Shown: positions 44,284 to 53,972, counted from the stretch's first letter. The stretch is DNA of 64,000 nucleotides from Desulfallas sp. Bu1-1 (GCF_015594625.1 NZ_JADNRQ010000007.1:1-64000); one strand, 5' to 3'. A program made the numbers and translations. Notes: generated by a model not told the origin, from the letters alone.

Positions 44284-45747
44284 TTGCCCCTTTCATACCG
44301 AATTATTAAGGCAATAAATGGAAAATTAATAATCGCGAGGATGGTGAAAGGATTGGGCGGCAAGCTTCATTCCCTCACGGATGTTTTAAAAAAGACTTTG
44401 TTTTTCTTTGAATCTTTATCCGTGGCTGAATTAACTCCCTACGTGCATAGGCAGATGCTGGAGGATTACTCCAGGGAACAAGTTGAGAAAAAAGTGCGTT
44501 TATGTCTTGAGCAACACAAGTGTTTCAGCAGCGCCGACGGATATATATGGATTTTGAATCTTGAGGGGCAGCGGGAGAACGATCAATTTTACAATCTTTT
44601 GCTTAAAAAGCAAAAACCACTTAGTTTCAACGAGCTATCCAAAAACGGGAACAAGAAAAAAAAGCACAAGCTGGTATCGGAACAGGCGTCGTTAATCAGC
44701 GACGGAAGGTTTATCCAACTGGAAAACGGCTTATGGGGCCTGACAGAGTGGGAGGTGGAAACCGGTAACTATTCACTTAAACATTTAATCATCAAGGCGT
44801 TGAAAATTCATCCCACCGGCCTTTCCCTGGCCCAGTTATGCGATGTGGTCGGAACATGGAGGGAGACTGGAAAGAACGAAATCCTGGGGGTACTGGTCAA
44901 ATTTCCTTATTTCGAAGAAATCGGCAACGGCGTATGGTGTTATAATGCCGAAACCAGGGTGGTCTATGACCGCATCTTGAAACGGTACCTGGAAGCCCTG
45001 CAACGACAAAAAGAGAGATGGCACAGGGACCGGGAGCGTTGGGCAGGCAAAGTAAAAAACTTGCAACAGCAGCTGGCTGAAGTAACAGCGTCCCACCGGG
45101 AGGCCGCTGCCGCTCTGGCTTTGCGCCAGGGTGAAATGAACCGCATGGAACAGATGGCTACGCAAATGGCCGAAAAGGATTTGCTGCTTGCCCTGAGGAA
45201 AAAAGAAATTTACCGTTACAAGGAACATCTTCAAAAACTGGAATCCAAGGCCAACAGTATCCTGTACCAGTGCCGCCTGTGGGTGAAAAGGGCCCGTGAG
45301 AGCGAAGCGGAAAACAATGAGTTGCGGGAAGCGTTGAAAAGGAACCAATCCGGTTTGGAATCCATGTTTACCAAACTGCAGCAATACAAGGAGCGGGACC
45401 GGGAGAATAAGGCTAAAATGTTGGAGATGAAGGAAGCCCACGCGGAACGTATTGCCGAACTACAAACCGAGATCGTCAATTTAAAGCAAAAATTGGAAAG
45501 ACTTCAGGAAAGCAAAGACCAGGAGGTAAAGATTTGGCGGGATGAAATCAACGCTTTGAGCGCCGATTTAAAACATTCCATGGCTGAGGGTGAAAGATTG
45601 AACCGGTCACTGCGCTTGGCCCAGCAGGAACTGATTAGAGTGAAAAACGAGTACAAGGCACTGGAAATGCAACTGGCACATCCGCTGGTACGGCTGGTGG
45701 CCAAATTCACGGGCAAGTTTAAAAAAGCCTCTCAACAGATTGTTTAG
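44284..45747 (+). CDS. Large coiled-coil protein with winged-helix-like N-terminal half
   Basis: 487 residues. Residues about 45-230 contain repeated units resembling HARE-HTH/winged-helix modules (VRLCLEQHKCFSSADGYIWI, LISDGRFIQLENGLWGLTEW, LVKFPYFEEIGNGVWCYN). Residues about 235-460 are an uninterrupted charged coiled coil. The C-terminus is short and basic. The family is not recognised; HARE-HTH units occur in RNA polymerase delta and chromatin proteins, so DNA or polymerase binding is plausible. TTG 44284 lies just after AGGAAGGAA; ATG 44341 is the alternative. Confidence 0.7.
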   Translation: MPLSYRIIKAINGKLIIARMVKGLGGKLHSLTDVLKKTLFFFESLSVAELTPYVHRQMLEDYSREQVEKKVRLCLEQHKCFSSADGYIWILNLEGQRENDQFYNLLLKKQKPLSFNELSKNGNKKKKHKLVSEQASLISDGRFIQLENGLWGLTEWEVETGNYSLKHLIIKALKIHPTGLSLAQLCDVVGTWRETGKNEILGVLVKFPYFEEIGNGVWCYNAETRVVYDRILKRYLEALQRQKERWHRDRERWAGKVKNLQQQLAEVTASHREAAAALALRQGEMNRMEQMATQMAEKDLLLALRKKEIYRYKEHLQKLESKANSILYQCRLWVKRARESEAENNELREALKRNQSGLESMFTKLQQYKERDRENKAKMLEMKEAHAERIAELQTEIVNLKQKLERLQESKDQEVKIWRDEINALSADLKHSMAEGERLNRSLRLAQQELIRVKNEYKALEMQLAHPLVRLVAKFTGKFKKASQQIV

Positions 45748-45771
45748 AGATACCGCAAGGTATCTCTTTTG
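45746..45771 (+). terminator. Terminator of the coiled-coil gene
   Basis: AGAGATACC, loop GCAA, GGTATCTCT, then TTT; the left arm overlaps the stop codon. Confidence 0.8.
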
Positions 45772-45827
45772 AGTTTTGTCGTTATATGATATATTTAAAT
45801 TATCTGATAAAAAGAGGTGCGTAGTAG

Positions 45828-47414
45828 TTGTCTGTAACCAATAACGGCGCAATCATATTAAAAAATCAAGTTCTCGTTGATGTGGGCATCAACCCGATGA
45901 GCCAAAAATTTTATATTGAACTGGAACCGCCCAGCTTGTTGAATAACCAGGCGGACGTCGACAGATTGATTAAAAGTTTGGATAACCATTATCATAACCC
46001 TGTTGTCCCGCTGGCAATGATGAACAAAGTCAGCGAGGTGCTGCGCCGGGCCGATTGGCGTGTAACCGTTACACTTGCCCGGTTCGGTGAAAGCTGGAAA
46101 CTGATCGACATTGAGCCTGGCGATACTACCGGGCATAATTTCGGGTTGGCAATAGACCTGGGGACCACTACCGTGGTTTGTTACCTGATTGATTTGAATT
46201 CCGGGGAAATAATTGGCGTTGCGGCTGATTATAATGGACAGGTTGTACTGGGTGAAGATATTCTTACCAGGATTTACCGGGCCAGCGATCCCGGGGGCAT
46301 TAAAATTATGCAAAGCGCGGTTGTCGATACGTTGAATAATTTAATTTCCCGCTTGGAGCGGGAACATAAAATTAATCGCCTGCAAATTTATGCCGCCGCT
46401 GTCGGAGCCAATACCACGATGATGCACTTACTGCTGGGGCTTGATCCCTCCCGCATTTGCATGGCGCCGTATATCCCGGTTATCAATTTGCCGGGCTTTA
46501 TGCGCGCGTCCGAGATCGGCCTGCTTGTCAACCCCCACGCCCCTCTGTATTGCTTGCCAAGTGTCGGTAGTTACGTGGGTGGCGACATTGTGGGCGGCAT
46601 TCTGGCCAGCGGTTTGCATAAAAAACCCGAATTGGCCCTGTTTGTCGATATTGGTACAAACGGGGAGATGATCCTTGGCAACCGCGACTGGCTTGTGGCA
46701 TGCGCCGGGGCGGCGGGTCCCGCGCTGGAAGGCGGTGTGGCCCGTCACGGGATGCGGGCGGAACCGGGAGCGGTTTACCAGGTGCGCATAGACCCGGAAA
46801 CCAAAAAGGTATCATATTCAACCATCGGCGGGCAAAAGGCCCGGGGAATTTGTGGTTCGGGACTGATAGACTGTCTTGCCGAATTGTTGTTGGCCGGCAT
46901 TATCAACCGGGCGGGCAAATTCAAAGGTGATCAGAAGGAATTCGTGGTGGTGCCGGCTTCCGAGTCCCAGACCGGGAAAGACATTACTTTTACCCAGGTG
47001 GATATCGATAATATTATGCGCACCAAGGGTGCCGTCAACGCGGCGCTGGAGGTGATGCTTGAAGGAGTGGGATGCCAGCTGGCTGACATAGAAACATTTT
47101 ACGCCGCTGGGGCATTTGGCCAGTATCTCGACCTGGAATCCGCCATTACCATAGGACTTTATCCCGATTTGCCCAGGGAGCGGATGATCCGGCTGGGCAA
47201 CAGTTCCGGGGAGGGGGCGAGGCTTGTACTGATTTCGGACCAAAGCAGGCGGGAGGCAGAAGAAATCTCACGAGGTATAACTTATTTTGAGCTTAATGCC
47301 AGTGAAGTGTTTATGAATAAGTTTGTTGGCAGTAAATTTTTACCACATACCAATCTGGATTACTACCCCACGGTCAAGGAAAAAATGTTTCGCCGGGGGC
47401 TTTTACAGGAGTAA
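45828..47414 (+). CDS. ASKHA-domain corrinoid-protein activator (RACo-like), without ferredoxin domain
   Basis: 528 residues. RACo-type proteins use ATP to drive electron transfer that reactivates oxidised corrinoid proteins. The ATPase fold shows GLAIDLGTTTVVCYLIDLNS near residue 107, VGANTTMMHLLLGL, LFVDIGTNGEMILGN, CAGAAGPALEGG and GICGSGLIDCLAELL. Usual members have an N-terminal plant-type [2Fe-2S] ferredoxin with four Cys; here the first 100 residues contain no Cys, so that domain is absent or replaced. TTG 45828 follows AGAGGTG. Electron donor and target are unknown; cobalamin enzymes nearby suggest a link. Confidence 0.85.
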   Translation: MSVTNNGAIILKNQVLVDVGINPMSQKFYIELEPPSLLNNQADVDRLIKSLDNHYHNPVVPLAMMNKVSEVLRRADWRVTVTLARFGESWKLIDIEPGDTTGHNFGLAIDLGTTTVVCYLIDLNSGEIIGVAADYNGQVVLGEDILTRIYRASDPGGIKIMQSAVVDTLNNLISRLEREHKINRLQIYAAAVGANTTMMHLLLGLDPSRICMAPYIPVINLPGFMRASEIGLLVNPHAPLYCLPSVGSYVGGDIVGGILASGLHKKPELALFVDIGTNGEMILGNRDWLVACAGAAGPALEGGVARHGMRAEPGAVYQVRIDPETKKVSYSTIGGQKARGICGSGLIDCLAELLLAGIINRAGKFKGDQKEFVVVPASESQTGKDITFTQVDIDNIMRTKGAVNAALEVMLEGVGCQLADIETFYAAGAFGQYLDLESAITIGLYPDLPRERMIRLGNSSGEGARLVLISDQSRREAEEISRGITYFELNASEVFMNKFVGSKFLPHTNLDYYPTVKEKMFRRGLLQE

Positions 47415-47445
47415 GACGGAACAACCAGAACACTGGTATATAAAC

Positions 47446-47480
47446 AAACTCCAGGGCGCGGAATACCCGGGAGTTTTTTA
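47446..47480 (+). terminator. Terminator after the ASKHA gene
   Basis: AAACTCC-A-GGG and CCC-GGAGTTT around a 9-base loop, followed by TTT. Confidence 0.7.
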
Positions 47481-47607
47481 TTTAACCTGTGTATGTTCCG
47501 TAATAAATAAAAAAAATAATAAATATACTAAATTTACACTCCTTGGGGCAGCATATTTTTTACCGGTTTTTTCACCGGAAGCTTGTACAGTAGGAGGTGT
47601 ATTAGCA

Positions 47608-48777
47608 TTGATATATTTTGATAACGCCGCCACCTCCTGGCCCAAGCCGCCTGAGGTAATGGAGGCGATGCGTCATTGCCTGGAAGAAGTGGGAGCAAAT
47701 CCGGGACGGTCCGGGCATAAAATGTCCCTGGCCGCGGGGAAGATTGTTGACGCGACCAGGGAAGCCATCGCTGCGCTGTTTAACATTTCCGAGCCCGACA
47801 GGGTTATTTTTACCTTCAATGCCACGGATGCGCTGAATATGGCGATCAAAGGGACGCTGAATTCCGGCGACCATGTCATTACCACTTCTATGGAACATAA
47901 CTCGGTAACCAGGCCTTTATACGGGTTGCGCCATCAAATCGAGGTAACCAAGGTGCAATGCAAAGACGATGGTACGCTGGACCTGCGTGATGTTAAGAAA
48001 GCGATCCGGCCCAACACCAGGGCTATCATAATGACGCACGCGTCCAACGTTTCCGGCACGGTAATGCCGGTTCGGGAAGCGGGCGCACTGGCCCGGGAGG
48101 CGGGAATAATTTTTATTGTTGACGCTGCTCAGACCGCCGGTATCCTGGATATTGACGTGGAAAAAATGAAAATCGACCTGTTGGCCATGCCCGGGCACAA
48201 GGGGCTGATGGGGCCACCCGGAACGGGTGTGCTTTATGTGGGGGAGCGCGCGCAAATGAAACCGTTTCGCGAGGGAGGGACGGGCAGCAAGTCGGCGGTC
48301 GCCGGACAGCCCGAAGAGTTGCCCGAAAAATATGAAAGCGGCACGTTAAATTCAGTTGGTATTGCCGGGCTGGGCGCGGGGGTTAATTTCATCCGCAAAA
48401 TATCACTTTCAAAAATCCGTGAGCATGAAAGAATGTTGACCGCCAGGTTCATTCAAGGCGCGCGCAAGATACCCGGGTTAAAAATATTCGGACCCGATGA
48501 AAATACGGAGCGGGCGCCGGTGGTTTCCTTCTTGTTGGAAGGCAAGGATACCGGGGCGGTGGGGGGTGCCCTGGACCGCTGGTACAACATCGCTTGCCGG
48601 GCGGGTTTGCATTGCTCTCCCGACGCGCACCGCACGCTGGGTACATTTGAAAGCAAGCTGGTGAGGTTTAGTTTCTCTTACTTTAATCAAGTGGAAGAGG
48701 TGGATTTTGCTTTGCAGTGTCTAAGAGACATCAAGGAAAGGGATCTTTCCGGCGTTGATGGCGGTTGTAACTGTTAA
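47608..48777 (+). CDS. Cysteine desulfurase family protein
   Basis: 389 residues, PLP-dependent. The opening IYFDNAATSWPKPPEVMEAM, the PLP lysine in LAMPGHKGLMGPPGTG and the active Cys in CRAGLHCSPDAH place it in the SufS-like group of anaerobic Firmicutes (CsdA/SufS type). It takes sulfur from cysteine for Fe-S clusters or thiolation, or selenium from selenocysteine. TTG 47608 is chosen because GGAGGTG lies 8 bases upstream and the conserved start follows at once. The tail GGCNC has two extra Cys. No IscU or SufB gene is adjacent. Confidence 0.9.
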   Translation: MIYFDNAATSWPKPPEVMEAMRHCLEEVGANPGRSGHKMSLAAGKIVDATREAIAALFNISEPDRVIFTFNATDALNMAIKGTLNSGDHVITTSMEHNSVTRPLYGLRHQIEVTKVQCKDDGTLDLRDVKKAIRPNTRAIIMTHASNVSGTVMPVREAGALAREAGIIFIVDAAQTAGILDIDVEKMKIDLLAMPGHKGLMGPPGTGVLYVGERAQMKPFREGGTGSKSAVAGQPEELPEKYESGTLNSVGIAGLGAGVNFIRKISLSKIREHERMLTARFIQGARKIPGLKIFGPDENTERAPVVSFLLEGKDTGAVGGALDRWYNIACRAGLHCSPDAHRTLGTFESKLVRFSFSYFNQVEEVDFALQCLRDIKERDLSGVDGGCNC

Positions 48778-48786
48778 AGGTAGTAA

Positions 48787-48814
48787 AAAACCGCCCGGAA
48801 CACCGGGCGGTTTT
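48787..48814. terminator. Bidirectional terminator between convergent genes
   Basis: AAAACCGCCCGG, loop AACA, CCGGGCGGTTTT: a perfect 12-bp stem with A and T flanks. Confidence 0.9.
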
Positions 48815-48818
48815 CAGA

Positions 48819-49220
48819 TTAATCCACTTTTACGTGTTCGTAAATCCATTCTACAATCGTTTCCAGAGGTGTGCCGGGGGTAAACAGTTCCGCCGCCCAG
48901 CCGCCTTCCTTGAGTGCCTTAACGTCGGCTTCGGGAATAGTGCCCCCGCCGATGACTATAATGTCCCCGGCCCCGTTTTCCCTGAGTAGCTCGGTAACCT
49001 TTGGGATCAAAGTCATATGCGCGCCGCTGAGGATGGAAAGGCCGACAACGTCCACGTCTTCCTGGATGGCTGCTTCCACTATTTGTTCCGGAGTCTGGTG
49101 CAGCCCGGTATAAACCACTTCCATACCGGCATCCCTGAGGCCCCTGGCAATTACTCTGGCTCCCCGGTCGTGTCCGTCCAAACCGGGCTTGGCGACTAAC
49201 ACCCTAATTTTTCTTGCCAT
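48819..49220 (-). CDS. Methylmalonyl-CoA mutase, cobalamin-binding small subunit
   Basis: 133 residues. Rossmann-type B12-binding domain with the base-off ligand motif DGHDRG (D15-x-H17-x-x-G20), then [16 protein letters not shown] and [13 protein letters not shown] for the nucleotide tail. It is the separate C-terminal part of the mutase, as in archaea and many Firmicutes. It lies 20 bases downstream of the large subunit. Confidence 0.93.
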   Translation of the reverse strand: MARKIRVLVAKPGLDGHDRGARVIARGLRDAGMEVVYTGLHQTPEQIVEAAIQEDVDVVGLSILSGAHMTLIPKVTELLRENGAGDIIVIGGGTIPEADVKALKEGGWAAELFTPGTPLETIVEWIYEHVKVD

Positions 49221-49240
49221 TATCTATCCTCCTCTTGTTC

Positions 49241-50905
49241 TTAGAAAGTTGGTTTTTCTTTATACTCACCGAATACTTCGCGCAAAGTCTGAACAATTTC
49301 ACCCTCGGTAGCATACGCCCGCACGCAATCAAGAATGTAGGGGATCAGGTTATCCGTTCCCTGGGCGGCCTGTTTTAGAGCGTCCAGGGTATCCCGCACC
49401 AGGAGGTTGTTGCGCTCGCGGCGTAGTTTTTGTACTTTTTCCACCTGTTTACGTTCAATTGCCGGGTCGATGGTCAGGATTTCAATGTCAAGCTTTTCGT
49501 CGGGGTCAACGAATTCATTGACCCCCACCTGAATTCGCTGTTTTTTATCGATGGCGCGCTGGTACTGGTAAGCGGCGTCGGCAATTTCCTGCTGGAAAAA
49601 GTTCTGTTCGATGCAGGCCAGAACGCCGCCCCGGCGTTCAATTTCTTCGAAATATTTTTCCGCTTCTTCTTCCATCTTGTTGGTCAGCGCTTCCACGTAA
49701 TAAGAGCCGGCCAGGGGATCGATTACGTTGGCGACCCCGGTTTCGTAGGCGATGATTTGCTGCGTGCGCAGCGCGATCTGCACGGACTTTTCCGTGGGCA
49801 GGGCCAGCACCTCGTCCATAGAGTTGGTGTGCAGGGACTGGGTGCCGCCGAGCACCGCAGCCAGGGCTTCATAAGCCGTGCGCACAATGTTGTTTTCCGG
49901 CTGCTGGGCGGTCAAGCTGCAGCCCGCGGTTTGCGTATGGAAGCGGAGCAGCCACGATTTGGGGTTTTTGGCTCCGTATTTTTCTTTCATCCGCCGGGCC
50001 CAGATGCGCCGTGCCGCGCGGTACTTGGCGATTTCTTCGAAAAAGTCAATATGCGAGTTGAAGAAAAAAGACAATCTTGGGGCAAAATCATCGACGTCCA
50101 GGCCGGCATTGATTCCAGCCTCAACATAGGCAAAACCGTCCGCCAGGGTAAAGGCCAGCTCCTGGACGGCGGTTGATCCCGCTTCCCGGATATGGTAGCC
50201 GCTGATGCTGATGGTGTTCCATTTGGGTACGTGCTTGGAAGCGTATTCAAAGATGTTGGTAATTAGTCTCATGGATGGCTCCGGTGGGAAAATCCATGAT
50301 TTTTGAGCAATATATTCCTTTAGAATATCATTTTGGATGGTGCCCGTGAGTTTTTCCGATGGCACTCCCTGTTTTTCGCCGGTGGCGATATACATGCACC
50401 AGAGGATGGACGCCGGCGCGTTGGTGGTCATGGAAGTACTGACTTTATCCAGAGGGATGCCGTCAAACAAAGTTTCCATGTCGGCCAGGCTGTCGATGGC
50501 CACCCCGACCCGCCCCACTTCACCAAGAGAACGCGGATGATCGCTATCATAACCCATGATGGTGGGCATATCGAACGCTACGCTTAATCCCGTTTGGCCT
50601 TTCTCCAGCAGAAATTTGTAACGCTGGTTTGATTCCTCGGCGGTGGCGAATCCGGCAAACTGGCGCATGGTCCATAAGCGGCCACGGTACATGTTATGCT
50701 GGACGCCCCTGGTATACGGGTACTCCCCGGGAAAACCCAGGTCCCGCAGATAATCAAAGTCCCGGATTTCTTCTGGGGTGTAAATATCATTTACCTGCAT
50801 GCCGGATACTGTTTCGAATCTAACGTCACGGTCTTTTCTTTTCATTCTTTCGGTCAGCCATTTTTCCCTGGCGACTTTTATTTCATCCATCTTGCTCCCC
50901 GACAT
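49241..50905 (-). CDS. Methylmalonyl-CoA mutase, large (catalytic) subunit
   Basis: 554 residues. TIM-barrel subunit that with the B12 subunit interconverts (R)-methylmalonyl-CoA and succinyl-CoA, a step of propionate formation or oxidation. Conserved parts: [100 protein letters not shown]. The YTRG and QNDILKEY patterns are those of true methylmalonyl-CoA mutase; isobutyryl-CoA mutase is less likely. ATG 50905 and ATG 50890 are both possible starts with purine-rich sequence upstream. Confidence 0.95.
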   Translation of the reverse strand: MSGSKMDEIKVAREKWLTERMKRKDRDVRFETVSGMQVNDIYTPEEIRDFDYLRDLGFPGEYPYTRGVQHNMYRGRLWTMRQFAGFATAEESNQRYKFLLEKGQTGLSVAFDMPTIMGYDSDHPRSLGEVGRVGVAIDSLADMETLFDGIPLDKVSTSMTTNAPASILWCMYIATGEKQGVPSEKLTGTIQNDILKEYIAQKSWIFPPEPSMRLITNIFEYASKHVPKWNTISISGYHIREAGSTAVQELAFTLADGFAYVEAGINAGLDVDDFAPRLSFFFNSHIDFFEEIAKYRAARRIWARRMKEKYGAKNPKSWLLRFHTQTAGCSLTAQQPENNIVRTAYEALAAVLGGTQSLHTNSMDEVLALPTEKSVQIALRTQQIIAYETGVANVIDPLAGSYYVEALTNKMEEEAEKYFEEIERRGGVLACIEQNFFQQEIADAAYQYQRAIDKKQRIQVGVNEFVDPDEKLDIEILTIDPAIERKQVEKVQKLRRERNNLLVRDTLDALKQAAQGTDNLIPYILDCVRAYATEGEIVQTLREVFGEYKEKPTF

Positions 50906-50923
50906 GTAATCAATGCCCCTTTC

Positions 50924-51880
50924 TTAGTGTTTATTTTTAATGTTTAAAAATCTTTCCACTAATTTACGCGACTCGGTATAGGGGTCGGCCTTGCGGTCGG
51001 CCAGGTCGTCCAGCAGGCCGTTCAAGCTACCGTTTTGATTTAAATAACCCCAGAGGTGCCGGCGCAGCTCATCCTCAACCATTTCCATCAGTTCCATACA
51101 CACCCTGTTGCGTACGGTTTCCCTCAACTCGCCGCTACTCCGGGTAGATTCAAAGTGCCGCCTGATGAGCGACCAGAGATTCTCGATGCCGTCCTTGGTC
51201 ACCGTGCTCGTTTCAATTACGGGCGGGCGCCAGCTTGATTTGTAACGCGGGCTCATATCCAGCATTTGCTCGATGTCGGTGACGATTCTTTTGGTGTTGC
51301 CCAGGTCGGATTTGTTGATTATGAAGATGTCGGCTATTTCCATGATGCCTGCTTTAATGGTTTGAATGTGATCACCGGCACCCGGGGTAAGCACCACCAG
51401 GGTGGTATCGGCGTAATGCATGATGTCCAGTTCACTTTGGCCGACGCCCACCGTTTCAATGATAATGACCTGGCAACCATAGGCGTCCAGTACCTTGACC
51501 ACGTCCTTGGTGGCGCGGGCCAGTCCGCCCAGGCACCCCCTGGTTCCCATGCTGCGAATAAACACGCCTTTGTCCAGCGCATGCTCCTGCATTCTAATCC
51601 TGTCGCCCAAAAGGGCGCCGCCGGAAATGGGCGAGGTGGGGTCGACGGCAATTACTCCCACTTTAAAATTGTGCCGGCGTGCCTGTTTAATTAATTCATC
51701 GGTTAATGAACTTTTACCCGCTCCGGGCGAGCCGGTTACGCCGATAACGTGGGCGCGGCCCGTATGGGGATAGATTCGACTGAGCAATTCCTGCTTACCT
51801 TCCCCGTCGTTTTCAATTAATGTAATAATTTTGGCCGCTGTGCGCCTGTCACCCTGAATAAGCTTGTTAACGTCCAACAT
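50924..51880 (-). CDS. meaB: Methylmalonyl-CoA mutase-associated GTPase MeaB
   Basis: 318 residues. A G3E-type GTPase that gates cofactor loading and protects the mutase. P-loop GVTGSPGAGKSSLTDELIKQ, DPTSPISGGALLGDRIRM, IETVGVGQSELDI and the base-recognition NKSD in DIFIINKSDLGN are present. ATG 51880 is preferred because AGGTGA lies six bases before it. It sits between the mutase and the adenosyltransferase gene, fitting a mutase-loading unit. Confidence 0.94.
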   Translation of the reverse strand: MLDVNKLIQGDRRTAAKIITLIENDGEGKQELLSRIYPHTGRAHVIGVTGSPGAGKSSLTDELIKQARRHNFKVGVIAVDPTSPISGGALLGDRIRMQEHALDKGVFIRSMGTRGCLGGLARATKDVVKVLDAYGCQVIIIETVGVGQSELDIMHYADTTLVVLTPGAGDHIQTIKAGIMEIADIFIINKSDLGNTKRIVTDIEQMLDMSPRYKSSWRPPVIETSTVTKDGIENLWSLIRRHFESTRSSGELRETVRNRVCMELMEMVEDELRRHLWGYLNQNGSLNGLLDDLADRKADPYTESRKLVERFLNIKNKH

Positions 51881-51898
51881 GTTTTTCACCTGCCCGGG

Positions 51899-52438
51899 TC
51901 AGTATTCTATGCCTTTTCGCGCGGGTACACCCTGGTAATACGGGTGCTTGACCAGGGTGACGTCGCTGACCAGATCGGCATGCTCCACTATTTTCCTGGG
52001 CACGTACCGGCCGGTAAGAATCAACTCCACATGGTCCGGCTTGGTTTTGATCAGGTTCAGCACCTCTTCAACATCGACCAGGTTGAAATCAAGGGCGACA
52101 TTTATTTCGTCCAGAATCACCAGGTCGTAATGTCCTTCCCGGATCACTTTTTGAGCTGTACTCAGCCCCTGCCTGGCCAGGTCGATATCGGCCTGCGACG
52201 GGTTTTCTTTGCTTACAAACGTTTCCAGGCCACTTTGCACGATAATCAGACTGGGCAAGTATTTTTCGGCGGCCTGGAGTTCGCCGTATTCTTTACTGCC
52301 TTTCATAAACTGGAGCATAAACACCTTGTATCCATGACCTATTGCCCGTAAAGCCTGGCCCAGAGCTGCGGTCGTCTTACCCTTGCCGTTTCCGGTATAA
52401 ACCTGCACCAGGCTTTTATTTAACCGGGGTCGGGACAC
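51899..52438 (-). CDS. cobO: Cob(I)alamin adenosyltransferase, CobO/BtuR type
   Basis: 179 residues. It transfers the adenosyl group of ATP to cob(I)alamin or corrinoid precursors. P-loop VQVYTGNGKGKTTAALGQAL is near the N-terminus; LVILDEINVALDF and LILTGRYVP are family motifs. GTG 52438 is chosen because GGGAGGGAGGTG lies upstream at good spacing. Here it is the first gene of the mutase operon, so it may supply AdoCbl directly to the mutase as well as to the synthesis pathway. Confidence 0.93.
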   Translation of the reverse strand: MSRPRLNKSLVQVYTGNGKGKTTAALGQALRAIGHGYKVFMLQFMKGSKEYGELQAAEKYLPSLIIVQSGLETFVSKENPSQADIDLARQGLSTAQKVIREGHYDLVILDEINVALDFNLVDVEEVLNLIKTKPDHVELILTGRYVPRKIVEHADLVSDVTLVKHPYYQGVPARKGIEY

Positions 52439-52703
52439 GGGAACACCTCCCTCCCATGAGCAAGCATGAAAAATCAAATTATTTTAATTATTTTATAAGC
52501 AAGAATCATGCCTTTTAAGCGGAAAGCCGAATTAGGGTATTGTATCAAAAACTCCTTGGAAAATCCCGACTTGCATATTGCTATGTTTTGATTATCGCAG
52601 CGTTTATAAAGGAAGCCCATCACTAAAAAACAAAATCTTTGTAGCTGATCGTAGACATGTGTCAATGCGTCAAAAACGCTGCTCCCCGGGCTGGGTAACC
52701 GCT

Positions 52704-52740
52704 ATAAAAAAAATGGTTGGAGAAAATATTTCCTCCAACC
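52704..52740 (-). terminator. Terminator of the activase operon (minus strand)
   Basis: GGTTGGAG (52715-52722) and CTCCAACC (52733-52740); read on the minus strand, the stem is followed by a T-run from the A-run at 52705-52713. The rest of the space 52439-52703 holds no supported gene. Confidence 0.75.
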
Positions 52741-52755
52741 ACTACGAACAGTTAA

Positions 52756-52968
52756 TTATTGCTTATAAATTTTGTTTTTAAAAAATAAGTAAAAGAGAGG
52801 GCCGATTATAAAAAACCAACCGGCAAAAATTGCCCAGGTTACCGCCTCCAGTTTCGACCGGCCGTTTTTACGCGCGTCAAGGCCCACCCAGATACCTGAG
52901 CAAACCATAATGGCAAGCACTGTCACATTAAAAATAATACTGATTATCATTAAATTGTCCCCGTTCAA
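52756..52968 (-). CDS. Small two-helix membrane protein at the end of the activase operon
   Basis: About 70 residues with two membrane helices (MIISIIFNVTVLAIMVCSGI, then TWAIFAGWFFIIGPLFYLFF) separated by a basic cytoplasmic loop. TTG 52968 overlaps the stop of the preceding gene and has AGGAGG upstream. Unknown family. Tight coupling suggests a membrane anchor or partner for the activase cluster. Confidence 0.65.
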   Translation of the reverse strand: MNGDNLMIISIIFNVTVLAIMVCSGIWVGLDARKNGRSKLEAVTWAIFAGWFFIIGPLFYLFFKNKIYKQ

Positions 52969-53936
52969 TTTTTTTCCTCCTGAATTATATCCCACCTGGG
53001 ACACCTGGCGCCCCAGCGCCCGATGACGCGATCTTCCTCGTAAATCTCAGCGATTTCGCAGGAGTTGGGGCAGCCGTCGCATTCAAAGCTGCTGGTCCGG
53101 TAGGTCAGGTCGGAGATAAAGAATCCCTTGAAATTAGTGGTTTTATTGTTTAAAGCCATTTCTTCCCGGGCCAATAAGGCCGCCCCCACCGCGCCGATAA
53201 CGTCGTGGTGCGGCGGAATTTGCACTTCCATCCCCAATGCACGTTCAAAAGCGGCCTTAATTCCCGCATTGGCGGCCACTCCGCCTTGAAAAATAACCGG
53301 CGGCAGGATTTCCTTGCCCTTGCCGACGTTGTTTAGGTAGTTGCGTACCAGGGCTTCGCACAACCCGTTGATAATGTCTTTCAGGGGGTGCCCCATTTGC
53401 TGCTTGTGGATCATGTCTGATTCCGCGAATACCGTGCACCGCCCGGCAATGCGCACCGGGTTCGTCGATTGCAGGGCGAGTTTGCCGAACTCGTGGATGG
53501 GGATCCCCAGCCGCGCCGCCTGCTGGTCCAGGAACGAACCAGTCCCGGCGGCGCAAACCGTGTTCATCGCGAAATCCGTAACTACACCGTTTCTGATAAT
53601 TATTATTTTCGAATCCTGCCCGCCTATTTCAAAAACCGTTTGCACGGCGGGGACGAAAAAAGTGGCGGCGACGGCGTGGGCGGTGATTTCATTTTTGATA
53701 ACGTCCGCACCAACCATTACACCAGCCAGGTAGCGGCCGCTACCCGTTGTGCCCACTCCGCATATTTCGATGTCACCTGGTAAAGATTGCTTAATTTCTT
53801 TCAATCCGGACTGGATGGTTTCCACCGGCCGTCCTTTGGTCCGCAAATAAAGGCCTGCCAAAATTGTTCCGGCCTCGTCCTGTACTACAATATTGGTGCT
53901 GACGGATCCAACATCTATGCCAAGATAGGCTTTCAT
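52965..53936 (-). CDS. 2-hydroxyacyl-CoA dehydratase activase-type ATPase (BadF/HgdC family)
   Basis: 323 residues. ASKHA ATPase: YLGIDVGSVSTNIVV, GTTGSGRYLAG, FEIGGQDSKIIII, and the cluster Cys in NTVCAAGTGSFLDQQ and IAGRCTVFAESDMI that hold a [4Fe-4S] between two subunits. A C-terminal extension has further Cys (CDGCPNSCE, RCPRWD), absent from plain HgdC, which marks the group associated with DUF2229 proteins. It should inject single electrons at low potential, powered by ATP. ATG 53936 follows GGAAGTGA. Confidence 0.9.
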   Translation of the reverse strand: MKAYLGIDVGSVSTNIVVQDEAGTILAGLYLRTKGRPVETIQSGLKEIKQSLPGDIEICGVGTTGSGRYLAGVMVGADVIKNEITAHAVAATFFVPAVQTVFEIGGQDSKIIIIRNGVVTDFAMNTVCAAGTGSFLDQQAARLGIPIHEFGKLALQSTNPVRIAGRCTVFAESDMIHKQQMGHPLKDIINGLCEALVRNYLNNVGKGKEILPPVIFQGGVAANAGIKAAFERALGMEVQIPPHHDVIGAVGAALLAREEMALNNKTTNFKGFFISDLTYRTSSFECDGCPNSCEIAEIYEEDRVIGRWGARCPRWDIIQEEKN

Positions 53937-53972
53937 CAAAGTCACTTCCTTGAATGATTGTATAATGAGCCA

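Noticed and set aside
49430-50176. 248-codon open frame on the plus strand within the mutase gene
   Set aside because: It is the antisense shadow of the well-conserved mutase large subunit and has no family likeness.
52474-52665. Small minus-strand frame upstream of cobO
   Set aside because: No ribosome site, no likeness, and atypical composition; treated as non-coding.
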